NCBI RefSeq assembly: GCF_030285625.1
Contig: NZ_CP127294.1
Location: forward strand, 8,650,001 to 8,714,000
DNA length: 64,000 nucleotides
Reading direction: 5' to 3'
Source of the DNA: Amycolatopsis sp. 2-15
Lineage (GTDB): Bacteria > Actinomycetota > Actinomycetes > Mycobacteriales > Pseudonocardiaceae
Each line of letters starts with the position of its first letter. Positions within the stretch are counted from its first letter, which is position 1. This document shows, one piece after another, positions 46,225-57,242 of this stretch. The translations under genes and the position numbers were made by a program. A model generated the notes under the pieces. It worked only from the letters and a program-made list of their open reading frames with translations. It made no database searches and was not told the origin of the DNA.

Positions 46225-46538
46225 CGGCCGGCTCGCGGGCCGGCCATCTTGCGGCGGTGGGCCGCGCCGATCTTGGTCGCCTTCACGGTCTCGCTGTCCC
46301 ATTCGGCCGGTTCGAGGTCCTCGACCGCCTCGACGAGCGCCGTGCCCGTCTCCGGCGCCGGCACGATCACGTCGCCGAGGGCGCCGTCGGCTCCCACGAG
46401 CACCACGCGGGCGCCGATCCGGCCGATGTTCTCGACCACCGCGCGCGATGGTTTCCCGTGCCGCGCCACGAAGTCACGGGCGGCGGCCAGCTGCCGGCCG
46501 GTCGGTGCGGGGGGCGTCTGCTCGGTCTCCTCAGCCAC
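46221..46538 (-). CDS. Small conserved hypothetical protein
   Basis: About 105 aa from GTG 46538 (VAEETEQTPP); ATG 46595 is an in-frame alternative adding 19 basic residues. Neither has a good ribosome site. The sequence is PTGRQLAAARDFVARHGKP, VVLVGADGALGDVIVPAPET, then an acidic stretch and a basic end (AAHRRKMAGPRAGR). No domain recognised; no membrane segment. It overlaps the ATP-grasp gene by 4 bases (operon) and diverges from qor. Function unknown. Confidence 0.7.
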   Translation of the reverse strand: MAEETEQTPPAPTGRQLAAARDFVARHGKPSRAVVENIGRIGARVVLVGADGALGDVIVPAPETGTALVEAVEDLEPAEWDSETVKATKIGAAHRRKMAGPRAGR

Positions 46539-46637
46539 GTCGGCGAGCTTAACCGGTCTCACCCGGTGACGCGGAACAAGCGTGGCGTCGGCCATAGTTG
46601 GCACTGGTGAGAGCCGAACCCGACGCGAGGAGGAAAC

Positions 46638-47609
46638 ATGCCGTCCGCTGTGCAGGTCAGGACGACCGGTGGTCCCGAGGTACTGGAGGTCACCGAGGTC
46701 GAGGTCGGCTCGCCCGGTGCCGGTGAGCTGCTGGTGGACGTGGCCGCGGCCGGCGTCAACTACATCGACACCTACCAGCGCCAGGGCATCTACCCGATCG
46801 ACCTGCCGTTCGTGCTCGGTCTGGAGGGCGCGGGCACCGTGGCCGAGGTCGGGGAGGGCGTGACGGCGTTCGCCCCGGGTGACCGCGTGGCCTGGATGGG
46901 CTCGCTGGGCAGCTACGCGGCGCGCAAGGTCCTGCCCGCGGCCGCTGCCGTGAAGGTGCCCGCCGGCGTGTCCGACGAGGTCGCCGCCGCCCTGATGCTG
47001 CAGGGCGTCACCGCCCACTACCTCGTCCGCTCGACGTACGAGGTCAAGCCGGGCGACGACGTGCTGGTGCACGCCGCGGCCGGCGGCGTCGGCCTGCTGC
47101 TGGTGCAGCTGGCGAAGGCGCGGGGCGCCCGCGTGTTCGGCACGGTGTCCACCGAGGCGAAGGCCGAGCTGGCCCGCGGGGCCGGCGCCGACCACGTGAT
47201 CCGCTATGACCGGGAGGACTTCGCCAAGGTCACGCGCGAGCTGACCGACGGCGAGGGCGTGCACGTGGTCTACGACGGCGTCGGCAAGGACACCGTCGAC
47301 GGCAGTCTCGCCAGCCTGCGGATCCGCGGCATGCTCGCGCTGTTCGGCGCGGCCAGCGGCCCGGTGCCGCCGATCGACCCGCAGCGCCTCAACTCGGGCG
47401 GCTCGCTGTTCCTGACGCGCCCGACGTCCGGCCACTACGTCCGCACGCGCGAGGAGCTCGACTGGCGCGCGGACGAGCTGTTCGCCGCCGTGAGCGACGG
47501 TTCGCTCGACGTCCGCATCGGCGGCCGCTACCCGCTGGCCGACGCCCGCAAGGCCCACGAAGACCTGCAGGGCCGCCGGACGACCGGGAAGCTGATCCTC
47601 ATCCCGTGA
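46638..47609 (+). CDS. qor: NADPH:quinone oxidoreductase (zeta-crystallin type)
   Basis: Protein of 323 aa of the MDR family without the structural zinc Cys set. GroES-like part at 1-120 (NYIDTYQRQGIYPIDLPFVL, GLEGAGTVAEVG), then a Rossmann domain with VLVHAAAGGVGLLLVQLAKA (about 140) for NADPH. Quinone reductases of this type reduce quinones by one electron or act on enals. GAGGAGG lies 4 bases before ATG 46638. Position between ctaA and ctaB equals Rv1454c. A perfect hairpin repeat follows. Confidence 0.94.
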   Translation: MPSAVQVRTTGGPEVLEVTEVEVGSPGAGELLVDVAAAGVNYIDTYQRQGIYPIDLPFVLGLEGAGTVAEVGEGVTAFAPGDRVAWMGSLGSYAARKVLPAAAAVKVPAGVSDEVAAALMLQGVTAHYLVRSTYEVKPGDDVLVHAAAGGVGLLLVQLAKARGARVFGTVSTEAKAELARGAGADHVIRYDREDFAKVTRELTDGEGVHVVYDGVGKDTVDGSLASLRIRGMLALFGAASGPVPPIDPQRLNSGGSLFLTRPTSGHYVRTREELDWRADELFAAVSDGSLDVRIGGRYPLADARKAHEDLQGRRTTGKLILIP

Positions 47610-47670
47610 CGCTCAGCCACTGACGCTGCCGCACCCCGGCCGTGCCGCACAGCCAGTGGCCCCGCCCACC

Positions 47671-47745
47671 CCAATGTGGCGTTGGTTGCGTTGGGCGCAC
47701 CCAATGTGGCGTTCGGTGCGTTGAGCGCACCGAACGCCACATTGG
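47671..47745. repeat. 30-base tandem repeat plus perfect 20-base inverted repeat
   Basis: Unit 1 (47671-47700) and unit 2 (47701-47730) agree in 27 of 30 bases. The first 20 bases of unit 2 (47701-47720) pair perfectly with 47726-47745 around a 5-base loop (TTGAG). It lies between convergent qor and FKBP genes and may serve as a terminator for both, but no T-run follows. It may belong to a dispersed intergenic repeat family. Confidence 0.8.
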
Positions 47746-47787
47746 GGCGCTTCGACGGCATGACGGGCGCGGGTGGCTCGCGAAAGG

Positions 47788-48378
47788 TCAGCTTTTGTCG
47801 TTCGGGACCGCGACGGCGTCAGTGACGAAAACGAGGGTCTCGTTTGGCGCGATGCCGTTGCCGCCCTGGCCGTAGCCGAGGTCGGGCGGGATGATCAGCA
47901 GCCGGCGGCCGCCCTGCTTGATGCCGACGAGGCCCTGGTCCCAGCCGGGGATGACCTCGCCTGCGCCGAGGTGCACGTCGAACGGCTCACCGCGGTCGAA
48001 GGAGCTGTCGAGCTTCTTCTTGTCCGACCAGGTGATCAGCGTGTAGTTCATCGACAGTTCCTGGCCGGCCTTGGCGCCGTTGCCGGTGCCCGGGACCAGG
48101 TCCTTCGTGATCAGCTTCTTCGGCGGATCGCAGTCGTCCGGGATGGTGATCGTCGGCGCCTGACCGAAGGTCCCGGTGGTCTTGATGTCGTCCGCGGTGC
48201 ACTCGCGGCCCTTGCTCGCGGCACCCGCCGGGGCGACCAAGCTGGAGGGCGCGGCGGGAGCGGACGGCTGCTGGGCCACCGCGCCGGTCGCCGTGTCGTC
48301 GCCGCCACAGGCGGACAGGCTGAACGCCGCGGCCACGGCCACGGCGCCCACGGAGGCGATCTTGCCGATTCTCTGCAT
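47788..48378 (-). CDS. FKBP-type peptidyl-prolyl isomerase lipoprotein
   Basis: Precursor of 196 aa from ATG 48378 (MQRIGKIAS). Lipobox SLSACGG gives a lipidated Cys near residue 24. A low-complexity Ala/Pro/Ser linker extends to about 60; the FKBP domain occupies 90-196: SMNYTLITWSDKKKLDSSFD, EVIPGWDQGLVGIKQGGRR and GYGQGGNGIAPNETLVF. It should isomerise X-Pro bonds in exported proteins at the outer face of the membrane. Downstream of helD on the same strand, 10 bases away, so it may share that transcript. Confidence 0.93.
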   Translation of the reverse strand: MQRIGKIASVGAVAVAAAFSLSACGGDDTATGAVAQQPSAPAAPSSLVAPAGAASKGRECTADDIKTTGTFGQAPTITIPDDCDPPKKLITKDLVPGTGNGAKAGQELSMNYTLITWSDKKKLDSSFDRGEPFDVHLGAGEVIPGWDQGLVGIKQGGRRLLIIPPDLGYGQGGNGIAPNETLVFVTDAVAVPNDKS

Positions 48379-48388
48379 GCCGGAAACC

Positions 48389-50665
48389 CTAACCAAGCCC
48401 GGCGAGCGCCGGCACGGCGTCACCGGTCTGGACCACGCCGAGCCGCTGGGTCGCGCGCGTGAGGGCCACGTACAGGTCGTTGAGCCCGCGCGGTGATGCC
48501 GCGACGACCTCGTCCGGCGCGACCAGCAGAACGGCGTCGAACTCGAGGCCCTTGGCGCGTTCGACCGTGAGCACGCTCATGCGTTCGTCGGGTGTCAGCA
48601 CCGCTTCCACGGCCGCGAGCCGGGCCACCGGTGTGAGCACGGCCACGGTGCCACCGTCCACTGCGGACAGCTCCTGCTCGACGAGGCCCGGCAGATCGGC
48701 GTCGAGGTCGCGCGTCGCCTTCGACCACGGCGCCACGCCCGTCTCGCGGACCGACGCCGGAGCCGCCAGGTTCACGTCGAGCTCGGCCAGCACGCGCGCG
48801 GCCACGGCCATGATCTCGGCCGGGGTGCGGTAGTTCACGGTGAGCTGCTCCAGGCGCCAGCGGTCGGCGACGTAGGGCGAGAGGACCTCGTCCCACGTGC
48901 GCGCTCCCCCGGCCGCGCCGGTCTGCGCGACGTCGCCGACGAGCGTCATCGAGCGGTTGGGCGAGCGGCGCATGAGCAGCCGCCAGTCCATGGCGGACAG
49001 TTCCTGGGCCTCATCCACGATCACGTGGCCGAACGTCCACGTGCGGTCCTGCGCGGCGCGCTGGGCCGCGGTCAGCTCGCTGCGCTCCTGCTGGCGTTCG
49101 GCGAACAGCTCGGCGTCGAGGACGTCGGACACCCGCAGGATCTCCTCGTCCTGGATCTCCTCGTCCTGCTCCAGGATGTGGAGCACGCCCTCGGCGTACG
49201 CGCGCTGCACGCGGTCGCGGCGGCGGCGCTCGGCGCGCTCCTCACTGTCGTCCTCGCCGAGCAGCTCGGCCAGCTCGTCGAGCAGCGGCACGTCGGCGGG
49301 GGTCCACTTTGCGTCGCGGCCGCTCTCCAGGTGCGCGCGATCGGCCTCGGACAGCAGCTTACCGGCCGCGCGATCGAGGCGTTCGCGCTCGGCGAACAGG
49401 TCGTCGAGCAGGCCTTCCGGCGTCAGTTTCGGCCACAGCTCGTTCACGGCGGCGGCCACGGCGGGGCTGGCGGCGAGCTCGGCGCGGATGTCCTGCACGT
49501 CCTTCGCGTCGAGCAGGTCCTCCCCCAGCTTGCGGGCGGCCTGGCGGGTGAGCGCGTCGAGCACGTCGGACACGAACAGGCGGCGCGCGAGGTTGTGGGG
49601 CCGGCGCGAGCGGCGGGCGCGGGTACGGGCCTCGACGCAGGTCTTGCGGTCGAGCTTGAGGATCTCCCGCTCGTGCTCGATCTCCACCACGGGCTCGGGC
49701 ACGCGCTGGCGGTCGCGCACGGCGTTGGCGAGCACGTCGGCCATCACCAGGCGCCCCTTGACCTCCGCGGCTTCCGGCGCCTCGACGCCCTCGGCGTCGA
49801 GGCCTGGGTAGAGCTGCCCGATCGTGGCGAGGAGCACGCCGGTCTCGCCCAGCGACGGGAGAACCTGGCCGATGTAGCGCAGGAACGTGCTGTTGGGCCC
49901 GACCACGAGCACGCCACGCGTGGTGAGCTGCTGGCGGTGCGTGTAAAGCAGGTACGCGGCGCGATGCAGCGCGACGGCCGTCTTGCCCGTGCCCGGCGCG
50001 CCCTGCACCACCATCACCCCGCCGAGCGGCGCGCGGATGATCCGGTCCTGCTCGGCCTGGATCGTGGCGACGATGTCGCTCATCTCGCCCGTGCGCCGGC
50101 GTTCCAGCGCGGCCAGCAGCGCCGCCTCGCCCGCGAGCCCGAGGTCCTGTCCCTGGTCGGCGGCGGACAGGTCGAGGATCTCGTCGTCGAACCCCGTCAC
50201 CTTCCGGCTCAGCGACCGCAGGTGCCGCCGCCGGCGCACGCCGTCCGGCGAGGCGGCCGTGGCGAGGTAGAACGGCCGCGCGACCGGCGCCCGCCAGTCC
50301 ACCAGCAGCGGCTTGTAGTCGTCGTCCTCCTCGAACAACCCGAGGCGGCCGATGTAGGTCGTTTCTTCGGCGCTCTCGGGCACGAAGTCGAGCCGGCCGA
50401 AGCACAGCCCCTGCTCCACCGATCCGAGCTGCGCCAGCCGGTCGGAGTACAGCGTGGTGGCGACATCCCGCTCGGTGCGCGCCTGCGGGGTACCGCCGGC
50501 CTGCCGCAGCGTGGTGTCGAGGCGCCGCTGGGCCTCGGCCCGCTCGGCGTCGAGCTTCGCGTAGAGCGTCGTGACATACGCCTGCTCACGCGCCAGCTCG
50601 GCGGCGTACTCGGGCGTACCGTCCTCGAGGGCGCGGTCTGCTTCCCGGTCCGGGAACACGGACAA
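48389..50665 (-). CDS. HelD/HelR-type RNA polymerase-recycling ATPase
   Basis: About 758 aa from TTG 50665, which has AGGA 6 bases upstream; GTG 50659 is possible. The N-terminal coiled coil (about 15-70, ELAREQAYVTTLYAKLDAER) enters the RNA polymerase secondary channel in this family. Superfamily 1 motifs: Walker A QGAPGTGKTAVALHRAAY (about 225), VIVDEAQELSAMDWRLLMRR (Walker B, about 550), VGDVAQTG, VNYRTPAEI and VLTVERAKGLEFDAVLL near the end. HelD proteins rescue stalled or rifampicin-bound polymerase. The region at about 420-520 is highly charged. Confidence 0.88.
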   Translation of the reverse strand: MSVFPDREADRALEDGTPEYAAELAREQAYVTTLYAKLDAERAEAQRRLDTTLRQAGGTPQARTERDVATTLYSDRLAQLGSVEQGLCFGRLDFVPESAEETTYIGRLGLFEEDDDYKPLLVDWRAPVARPFYLATAASPDGVRRRRHLRSLSRKVTGFDDEILDLSAADQGQDLGLAGEAALLAALERRRTGEMSDIVATIQAEQDRIIRAPLGGVMVVQGAPGTGKTAVALHRAAYLLYTHRQQLTTRGVLVVGPNSTFLRYIGQVLPSLGETGVLLATIGQLYPGLDAEGVEAPEAAEVKGRLVMADVLANAVRDRQRVPEPVVEIEHEREILKLDRKTCVEARTRARRSRRPHNLARRLFVSDVLDALTRQAARKLGEDLLDAKDVQDIRAELAASPAVAAAVNELWPKLTPEGLLDDLFAERERLDRAAGKLLSEADRAHLESGRDAKWTPADVPLLDELAELLGEDDSEERAERRRRDRVQRAYAEGVLHILEQDEEIQDEEILRVSDVLDAELFAERQQERSELTAAQRAAQDRTWTFGHVIVDEAQELSAMDWRLLMRRSPNRSMTLVGDVAQTGAAGGARTWDEVLSPYVADRWRLEQLTVNYRTPAEIMAVAARVLAELDVNLAAPASVRETGVAPWSKATRDLDADLPGLVEQELSAVDGGTVAVLTPVARLAAVEAVLTPDERMSVLTVERAKGLEFDAVLLVAPDEVVAASPRGLNDLYVALTRATQRLGVVQTGDAVPALAGLG

Positions 50666-50850
50666 GAGTGATCCTGCTTTCGCATCGGGGAAAGGCGGCG
50701 GACAGCCGGAAAAGCACAACGGCCAACCAGACTACGCCATTCCCGAGCGCGGCTCAGCTGTCGCAGAGCCGGTGGAAGAGCCGCGCGGCCTGATCCGCAC
50801 ACCAAAACGCCGCCGGGCGGAAAGCCACGGCGGCGCTGCTGGTCAGCAAA

Positions 50851-51846
50851 TCAGAACGGCAAGCCGAGCGTCGGCAACCCGATCGCCGAGTCCACGGCCA
50901 GCGCGACGAACACGATCATCAGGTACGTGTTCGAGCGGTGGAACAGCGACATCGGCTTCGTCTCTTCGCCGCGGCGGACCGCGGCCTGGAGGCGGTGGGC
51001 GTAGAAGAGGAACCAGGCGCCGGCGAGGACGGCGAAGGTGGCGTACAGCCAGCTCGTGACCGGCAGCAGCAGGAGGGTCCAGGCGACCATCACCCACGAG
51101 TAGATGACGATCTGCTTGGCGACGTGCTGCGGGGTCGCCACGACGGGGAGCATCGGGACGCCCGCGCGCTCGTAGTCGTCGCGGTATTTCATGCCCAGGG
51201 CCCACGTGTGCGGGGGCGTCCAGAAGAAGATGACGCCGAACATGACGAACGCGGGCCACTGCACGGTGCCGGACACGGCGGCCCAGCCGATGACCACCGG
51301 CATGCAGCCGGCGGCGCCGCCCCACACCACGTTCTGCGACGTGCGCCGCTTGAGGCCCAGGGTGTAGACGAAGATGTAGAAGAGAATCGTCGCGATCGCG
51401 AGGATCGCCGAGAGCAGGTTCACGGTGAAATACAGGACCGCGAACGAAGCGACGCCGAGGACGAGGCCGAAGATCAGCGCGTTGCGCCGCGGCACCGAGT
51501 CCTTCACCAGCGGGCGCTTCTTGGTGCGGTTCATCACCTTGTCGATGTCCGCGTCGATCACGCAGTTGAGCGCGTTGGCGCTGCCGGCGGCCATCGTGCC
51601 GCCCACGAGCGTGGCGAGCACGAGCCACGGCGACGGGATCTCGCGCCCGGCCAGGAACATCGCCGGGATCGTGGTGACGAGGAGGAGCTCGATCACCCTC
51701 GGCTTCGCGAGCGCGGCGTAGGCACCCACAACCTGGCGGACGGTTCGCCGGGCACTGATTCGCCGGGCACCACGCGGTCGTTCACCGGTCGGGTGTTCGG
51801 CGCTGGTGTTCTCACTGCGTCCGTGCGCAGCGTTCACCAACGACAT
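50851..51846 (-). CDS. ctaB: Protoheme IX farnesyltransferase (heme O synthase)
   Basis: UbiA-family prenyltransferase of 331 aa with nine membrane helices. First Asp-rich motif [23 protein letters not shown] (core NxxxDxxxD, about 95), [17 protein letters not shown], and the second motif [23 protein letters not shown] (about 212). It adds a farnesyl group to heme B, giving heme O for CtaA. GGGAG lies 5 bases before ATG 51846. It diverges from tkt across 522 bases. An N-terminal extension of about 35 polar residues is dispensable-looking. Confidence 0.96.
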   Translation of the reverse strand: MSLVNAAHGRSENTSAEHPTGERPRGARRISARRTVRQVVGAYAALAKPRVIELLLVTTIPAMFLAGREIPSPWLVLATLVGGTMAAGSANALNCVIDADIDKVMNRTKKRPLVKDSVPRRNALIFGLVLGVASFAVLYFTVNLLSAILAIATILFYIFVYTLGLKRRTSQNVVWGGAAGCMPVVIGWAAVSGTVQWPAFVMFGVIFFWTPPHTWALGMKYRDDYERAGVPMLPVVATPQHVAKQIVIYSWVMVAWTLLLLPVTSWLYATFAVLAGAWFLFYAHRLQAAVRRGEETKPMSLFHRSNTYLMIVFVALAVDSAIGLPTLGLPF

Positions 51847-52368
51847 TTCACTCCCAAGGTCAGTTCGGGGCCGGGCGACGATCCGGAAGACCGCGATGGA
51901 ACTGGTGAAGCTCCCGGACCAGGCCCACCTTCGATGTTAGACGTGGCGAATCCGCCTGCGTGATCGAGGGTCCTCGACACGCCACGCCTGTCTTCTGCGT
52001 CACGCCACCGGGTTCACTCGCGACGACGACGGCGGCGCACGGTGTGTCCGGAAGGACCGTTCGCGGTGTCCGACGAGTCCGGTCGGTCCCCTCGATCGTC
52101 CCTTTTGCACGGTCCGTGACCAGCGGCGGACCGCAAGCGACCCGCATGGGCGGGATCACCTGCCCGGTTGGGACGGGCGCGGCTGTCGCGGCTGCCCGGA
52201 GCACACCCCACGCACTAGGCTGTCGCGGACGGGCCGCGTGGTACCCCGGCGCAGTGCTCCCAGCAGGAATATCGTCCCTTCGGGATCGATTGAGATTACT
52301 GGCAGTGCGCACCGGCTACACCACGACGGAAAGCAAGCGACAACCTCAGGACGGGGAGTTCGAGTTCA
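51847..52368. promoter_or_regulatory. Long divergent intergenic region between ctaB and tkt
   Basis: 522 bases without a credible gene; open frames here have the codon pattern of neither strand. It must hold promoters for ctaB and the pentose-phosphate operon. A -10-like TAGGCT sits near 52215. A short hairpin with a CTTCG-type loop is near 52271-52284. The last 150 bases are AT-richer and may be the tkt leader. No known riboswitch recognised. Confidence 0.45.
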
Positions 52369-54471
<2,103 letters not shown>

Positions 54472-54497
54472 ATCTCCCGAAGGGACGGAAAAGAGTC

Positions 54498-55613
54498 ATG
54501 AGCAACACTGATCGGCTCGCGCAGCTTTCGGAGGCGGGCGTCTCCATCTGGCTGGACGACCTCTCCCGCGAGCGCCTCAGCACCGGCAACCTCGCCGACC
54601 TCATCCGTGACAAGCACGTCGTGGGTGTCACGACCAACCCGACGATCTTCGCCAACGCGCTGTCCAACGGCGCGGCGTACGACGCGCAGGTCAAGGAACT
54701 GGCCGAGCGCGGCGCGGACCTCGACGCCACCGTCCGCGAGCTGACGACCAGCGACGTGCGCAACGCCGCCGACCTGTTCCGCGACGTCTACAACGCCACG
54801 AACGGCACCGACGGCCGCGTCTCCATCGAGGTCGACCCGCGCCTGGCGCGCGACACCGACAAGACGATCGCCGAGGCCAAGGACCTGTGGAAGGCCGTGG
54901 ACCGGCCGAACCTGATGGTCAAGATCCCGGCCACCGACGAGGGCCTGCCCGCCATCACCGCGGCGCTGGCCGAGGGCATCAGCATCAACGTGACGCTGAT
55001 CTTCTCCGTCGAGCGCTACGCGCAGGTCATCGACGCCTACTTCGCCGGCCTGGAGCAGGCGAAGGCCAACGGCCACGACCTCAAGGGCATCCACTCGGTC
55101 GCGTCGTTCTTCGTGTCCCGTGTGGACACCGAGGTCGACAAGCGCCTGAACAAGATCGGCACCGACGAGGCCAAGGCGCTGCTCGGCGAGGCGGGCATCG
55201 CCAACACCCGCCTCGCCTACGCCAAGTTCGAGGAGCTCTTCGCGAGCGACCGCTGGAAGGCGCTGGCCGCCGCCGGCGCCAACGCGCAGCGTCCGCTGTG
55301 GGCCTCGACCGGCGTCAAGGACCCGGCGTACTCCGACACCCGCTACGTCGACCAGCTCGTGGTCCGCAACGTCGTGAACACGATGCCGGAGAAGACCATG
55401 GACGCGGTGGCCGACCACGCCGAGCTCACCGGTGACACGGTGACCGGCCGCGGCGACGAGGCGCGGGGCGTGTTCGACAAGCTGAGCGCGGCCGGCATCG
55501 ACGTGCCGGACGTGTTCGTGGTCCTCGAGACCGAGGGCGTCGAGAAGTTCGAGAAGTCGTGGCAGGAGCTGCTCGAGACCGTGACCGGCCAGCTGAACAA
55601 GGCGAAGGGCTGA
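54498..55613 (+). CDS. tal: Transaldolase
   Basis: Protein of 371 aa, class I aldolase barrel. Motifs: [13 protein letters not shown] (about 38), [13 protein letters not shown], Schiff-base Lys in [15 protein letters not shown] (about 138), [15 protein letters not shown] and [15 protein letters not shown]. Long actinobacterial form as in tkt-tal operons. Transfers a dihydroxyacetone unit between sedoheptulose-7-P and glyceraldehyde-3-P. ATG 54498 is preceded by GAAGGGACGG. pgi begins 9 bases after its stop. Confidence 0.97.
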   Translation: MSNTDRLAQLSEAGVSIWLDDLSRERLSTGNLADLIRDKHVVGVTTNPTIFANALSNGAAYDAQVKELAERGADLDATVRELTTSDVRNAADLFRDVYNATNGTDGRVSIEVDPRLARDTDKTIAEAKDLWKAVDRPNLMVKIPATDEGLPAITAALAEGISINVTLIFSVERYAQVIDAYFAGLEQAKANGHDLKGIHSVASFFVSRVDTEVDKRLNKIGTDEAKALLGEAGIANTRLAYAKFEELFASDRWKALAAAGANAQRPLWASTGVKDPAYSDTRYVDQLVVRNVVNTMPEKTMDAVADHAELTGDTVTGRGDEARGVFDKLSAAGIDVPDVFVVLETEGVEKFEKSWQELLETVTGQLNKAKG

Positions 55614-55622
55614 AGCCAGACC

Positions 55623-57242
55623 ATGACAGGGGACGAAACCGGCGTCGAGCTCGTCGACGCCGAACTGGCAGGCAAGGCGGCGCCGTTGGTCGAGCGCCTC
55701 GTCGCCGACCAGGCCGCGTCGAAGCTCGCCGCGCAGGACGCGACGCTGTGGGGCCCGGACGCCGAGTCCGAGGCGTCGATCCGGCTCTCGTGGACGTCGC
55801 TGCACAAGTCGTCGCGGCCGTTGATCGGTGAGATCGAGGCGCTGCGCACGGAACTGCAATCCGAGGGCGTGGACCGCGTGGTGCTCGCCGGCATGGGCGG
55901 CTCGTCGCTCGCGCCGGAGGTCATCGCCGCCACCGAGGGTGTCGCGCTGACCGTGCTCGACACGACCGACGCGGGCCAGGTCGCCGACGCGCTCGCGGGC
56001 GACCTCGAGCGCACGGTGATCGTGGTGTCGTCGAAGTCGGGCGGCACCGTGGAGACCGACAGCCACCGGCGCATCTTCGCGAAGGCCTTCACCGACGCGG
56101 GGATCGACGCGGCGCGGCGGATCGTGGTCGTGACCGACCCGGGCTCGCCGTTCTCGGAGCTGTCCGAAAAGGAGGGTTACCGCAAGACCTTCCTGGCCGA
56201 CCCGCACGTCGGCGGCCGCTACTCGGCGCTGACCGCGTTCGGCCTCGTGCCGGCCGGCCTCGCGGGCGCGGACATCGCGCGCCTGCTGGACCAGGCCGCC
56301 GCGGTGGCCGCGGTGCTCGGCACCGACTCGGCCGACAACCCGGCGATCAAGCTCGCGGCCGCCTGGGCCGCCGCCCACGAGGGTGGCGCCGAGAAGGTCG
56401 TGCTGGCGGACACCGGTTCGGGCATCAAGGGTTTCCCGGACTGGGCCGAGCAGCTGATCGCGGAGTCGACCGGCAAGCTGGGCACCGGCCTGCTGCCGGT
56501 GGCCGTCGAGGGCCCCGAGGCCCCCGGCTTCGCCGACGCGAAGTCCGACGCGACCCCGGTCGCCGTCGGGCACCCGGAGGGTGCCGCGAAGATCTCGGTG
56601 ACCGGCCCGCTCGGCGCGCAGTTCCTGTTGTGGGAGTTCGCGACCGCGCTCGCCGGCCGGCTGATCGGGATCAACCCGTTCGACCAGCCCGACGTCGAGG
56701 CCGCGAAGAAGGCCGCGCGCGCGTTGCTGGACGAGCCGGAGAAGCTGTCCGGCAAGGAGACTCCGGCCACTGTGGACGGTGCCGTCGAGGTGTTCGGCTC
56801 GGAAGGCGTTGCCACGGACGGAAAGCTGGTGGACGTGCTGCGCGCGTTCTTCGGCTCGGTCGCCGACGGCGGCTACTTCGCGGTGCAGGCCTACCTCGAC
56901 CGGCTCGACGACGCGTCGACCTCCCTGCTGCGCGGCGAGATCGCCAAGCGCACCGGCGTGCAGACGACGTTCGGCTGGGGCCCGCGGTTCCTGCACTCCA
57001 CCGGGCAGTACCACAAGGGCGGCCACCAGAACGGCAGCTTCCTCCAGATCACGGGCGCGGTCGCCGAGGACCTGGCTGTGCCGGACCGCCCCTACACCCT
57101 GGGACAGCTGCAGCACGCGCAGGCTCTCGGCGACGGTCAGGTCCTCGCCGAGCACGGCCGCCCCGTGCTGCGGCTGCACCTGACCGACCGGGCCGCCGGG
57201 CTGGCCGAGCTCGTGCGGGCCGTACAGGAGGCCGGCGAGTGA
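55623..57242 (+). CDS. pgi: Glucose-6-phosphate isomerase
   Basis: Protein of 539 aa, of the type found in actinobacterial and cyanobacterial tal-pgi operons. VLAGMGGSSLAPEVIA (about 88), SSKSGGTVETDSHRRIF (about 140), DPGSPFSEL, NPFDQPDVEAAKKAAR (about 360) and TGQYHKGGHQNGSFLQI near 465 with the active-site His/Lys. Interconverts glucose-6-P and fructose-6-P, linking the pentose-phosphate operon to glycolysis. Its stop overlaps the zwf start in GTGA. As I recall, pgi is not in the mycobacterial operon, so its presence here is a difference. Confidence 0.95.
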   Translation: MTGDETGVELVDAELAGKAAPLVERLVADQAASKLAAQDATLWGPDAESEASIRLSWTSLHKSSRPLIGEIEALRTELQSEGVDRVVLAGMGGSSLAPEVIAATEGVALTVLDTTDAGQVADALAGDLERTVIVVSSKSGGTVETDSHRRIFAKAFTDAGIDAARRIVVVTDPGSPFSELSEKEGYRKTFLADPHVGGRYSALTAFGLVPAGLAGADIARLLDQAAAVAAVLGTDSADNPAIKLAAAWAAAHEGGAEKVVLADTGSGIKGFPDWAEQLIAESTGKLGTGLLPVAVEGPEAPGFADAKSDATPVAVGHPEGAAKISVTGPLGAQFLLWEFATALAGRLIGINPFDQPDVEAAKKAARALLDEPEKLSGKETPATVDGAVEVFGSEGVATDGKLVDVLRAFFGSVADGGYFAVQAYLDRLDDASTSLLRGEIAKRTGVQTTFGWGPRFLHSTGQYHKGGHQNGSFLQITGAVAEDLAVPDRPYTLGQLQHAQALGDGQVLAEHGRPVLRLHLTDRAAGLAELVRAVQEAGE

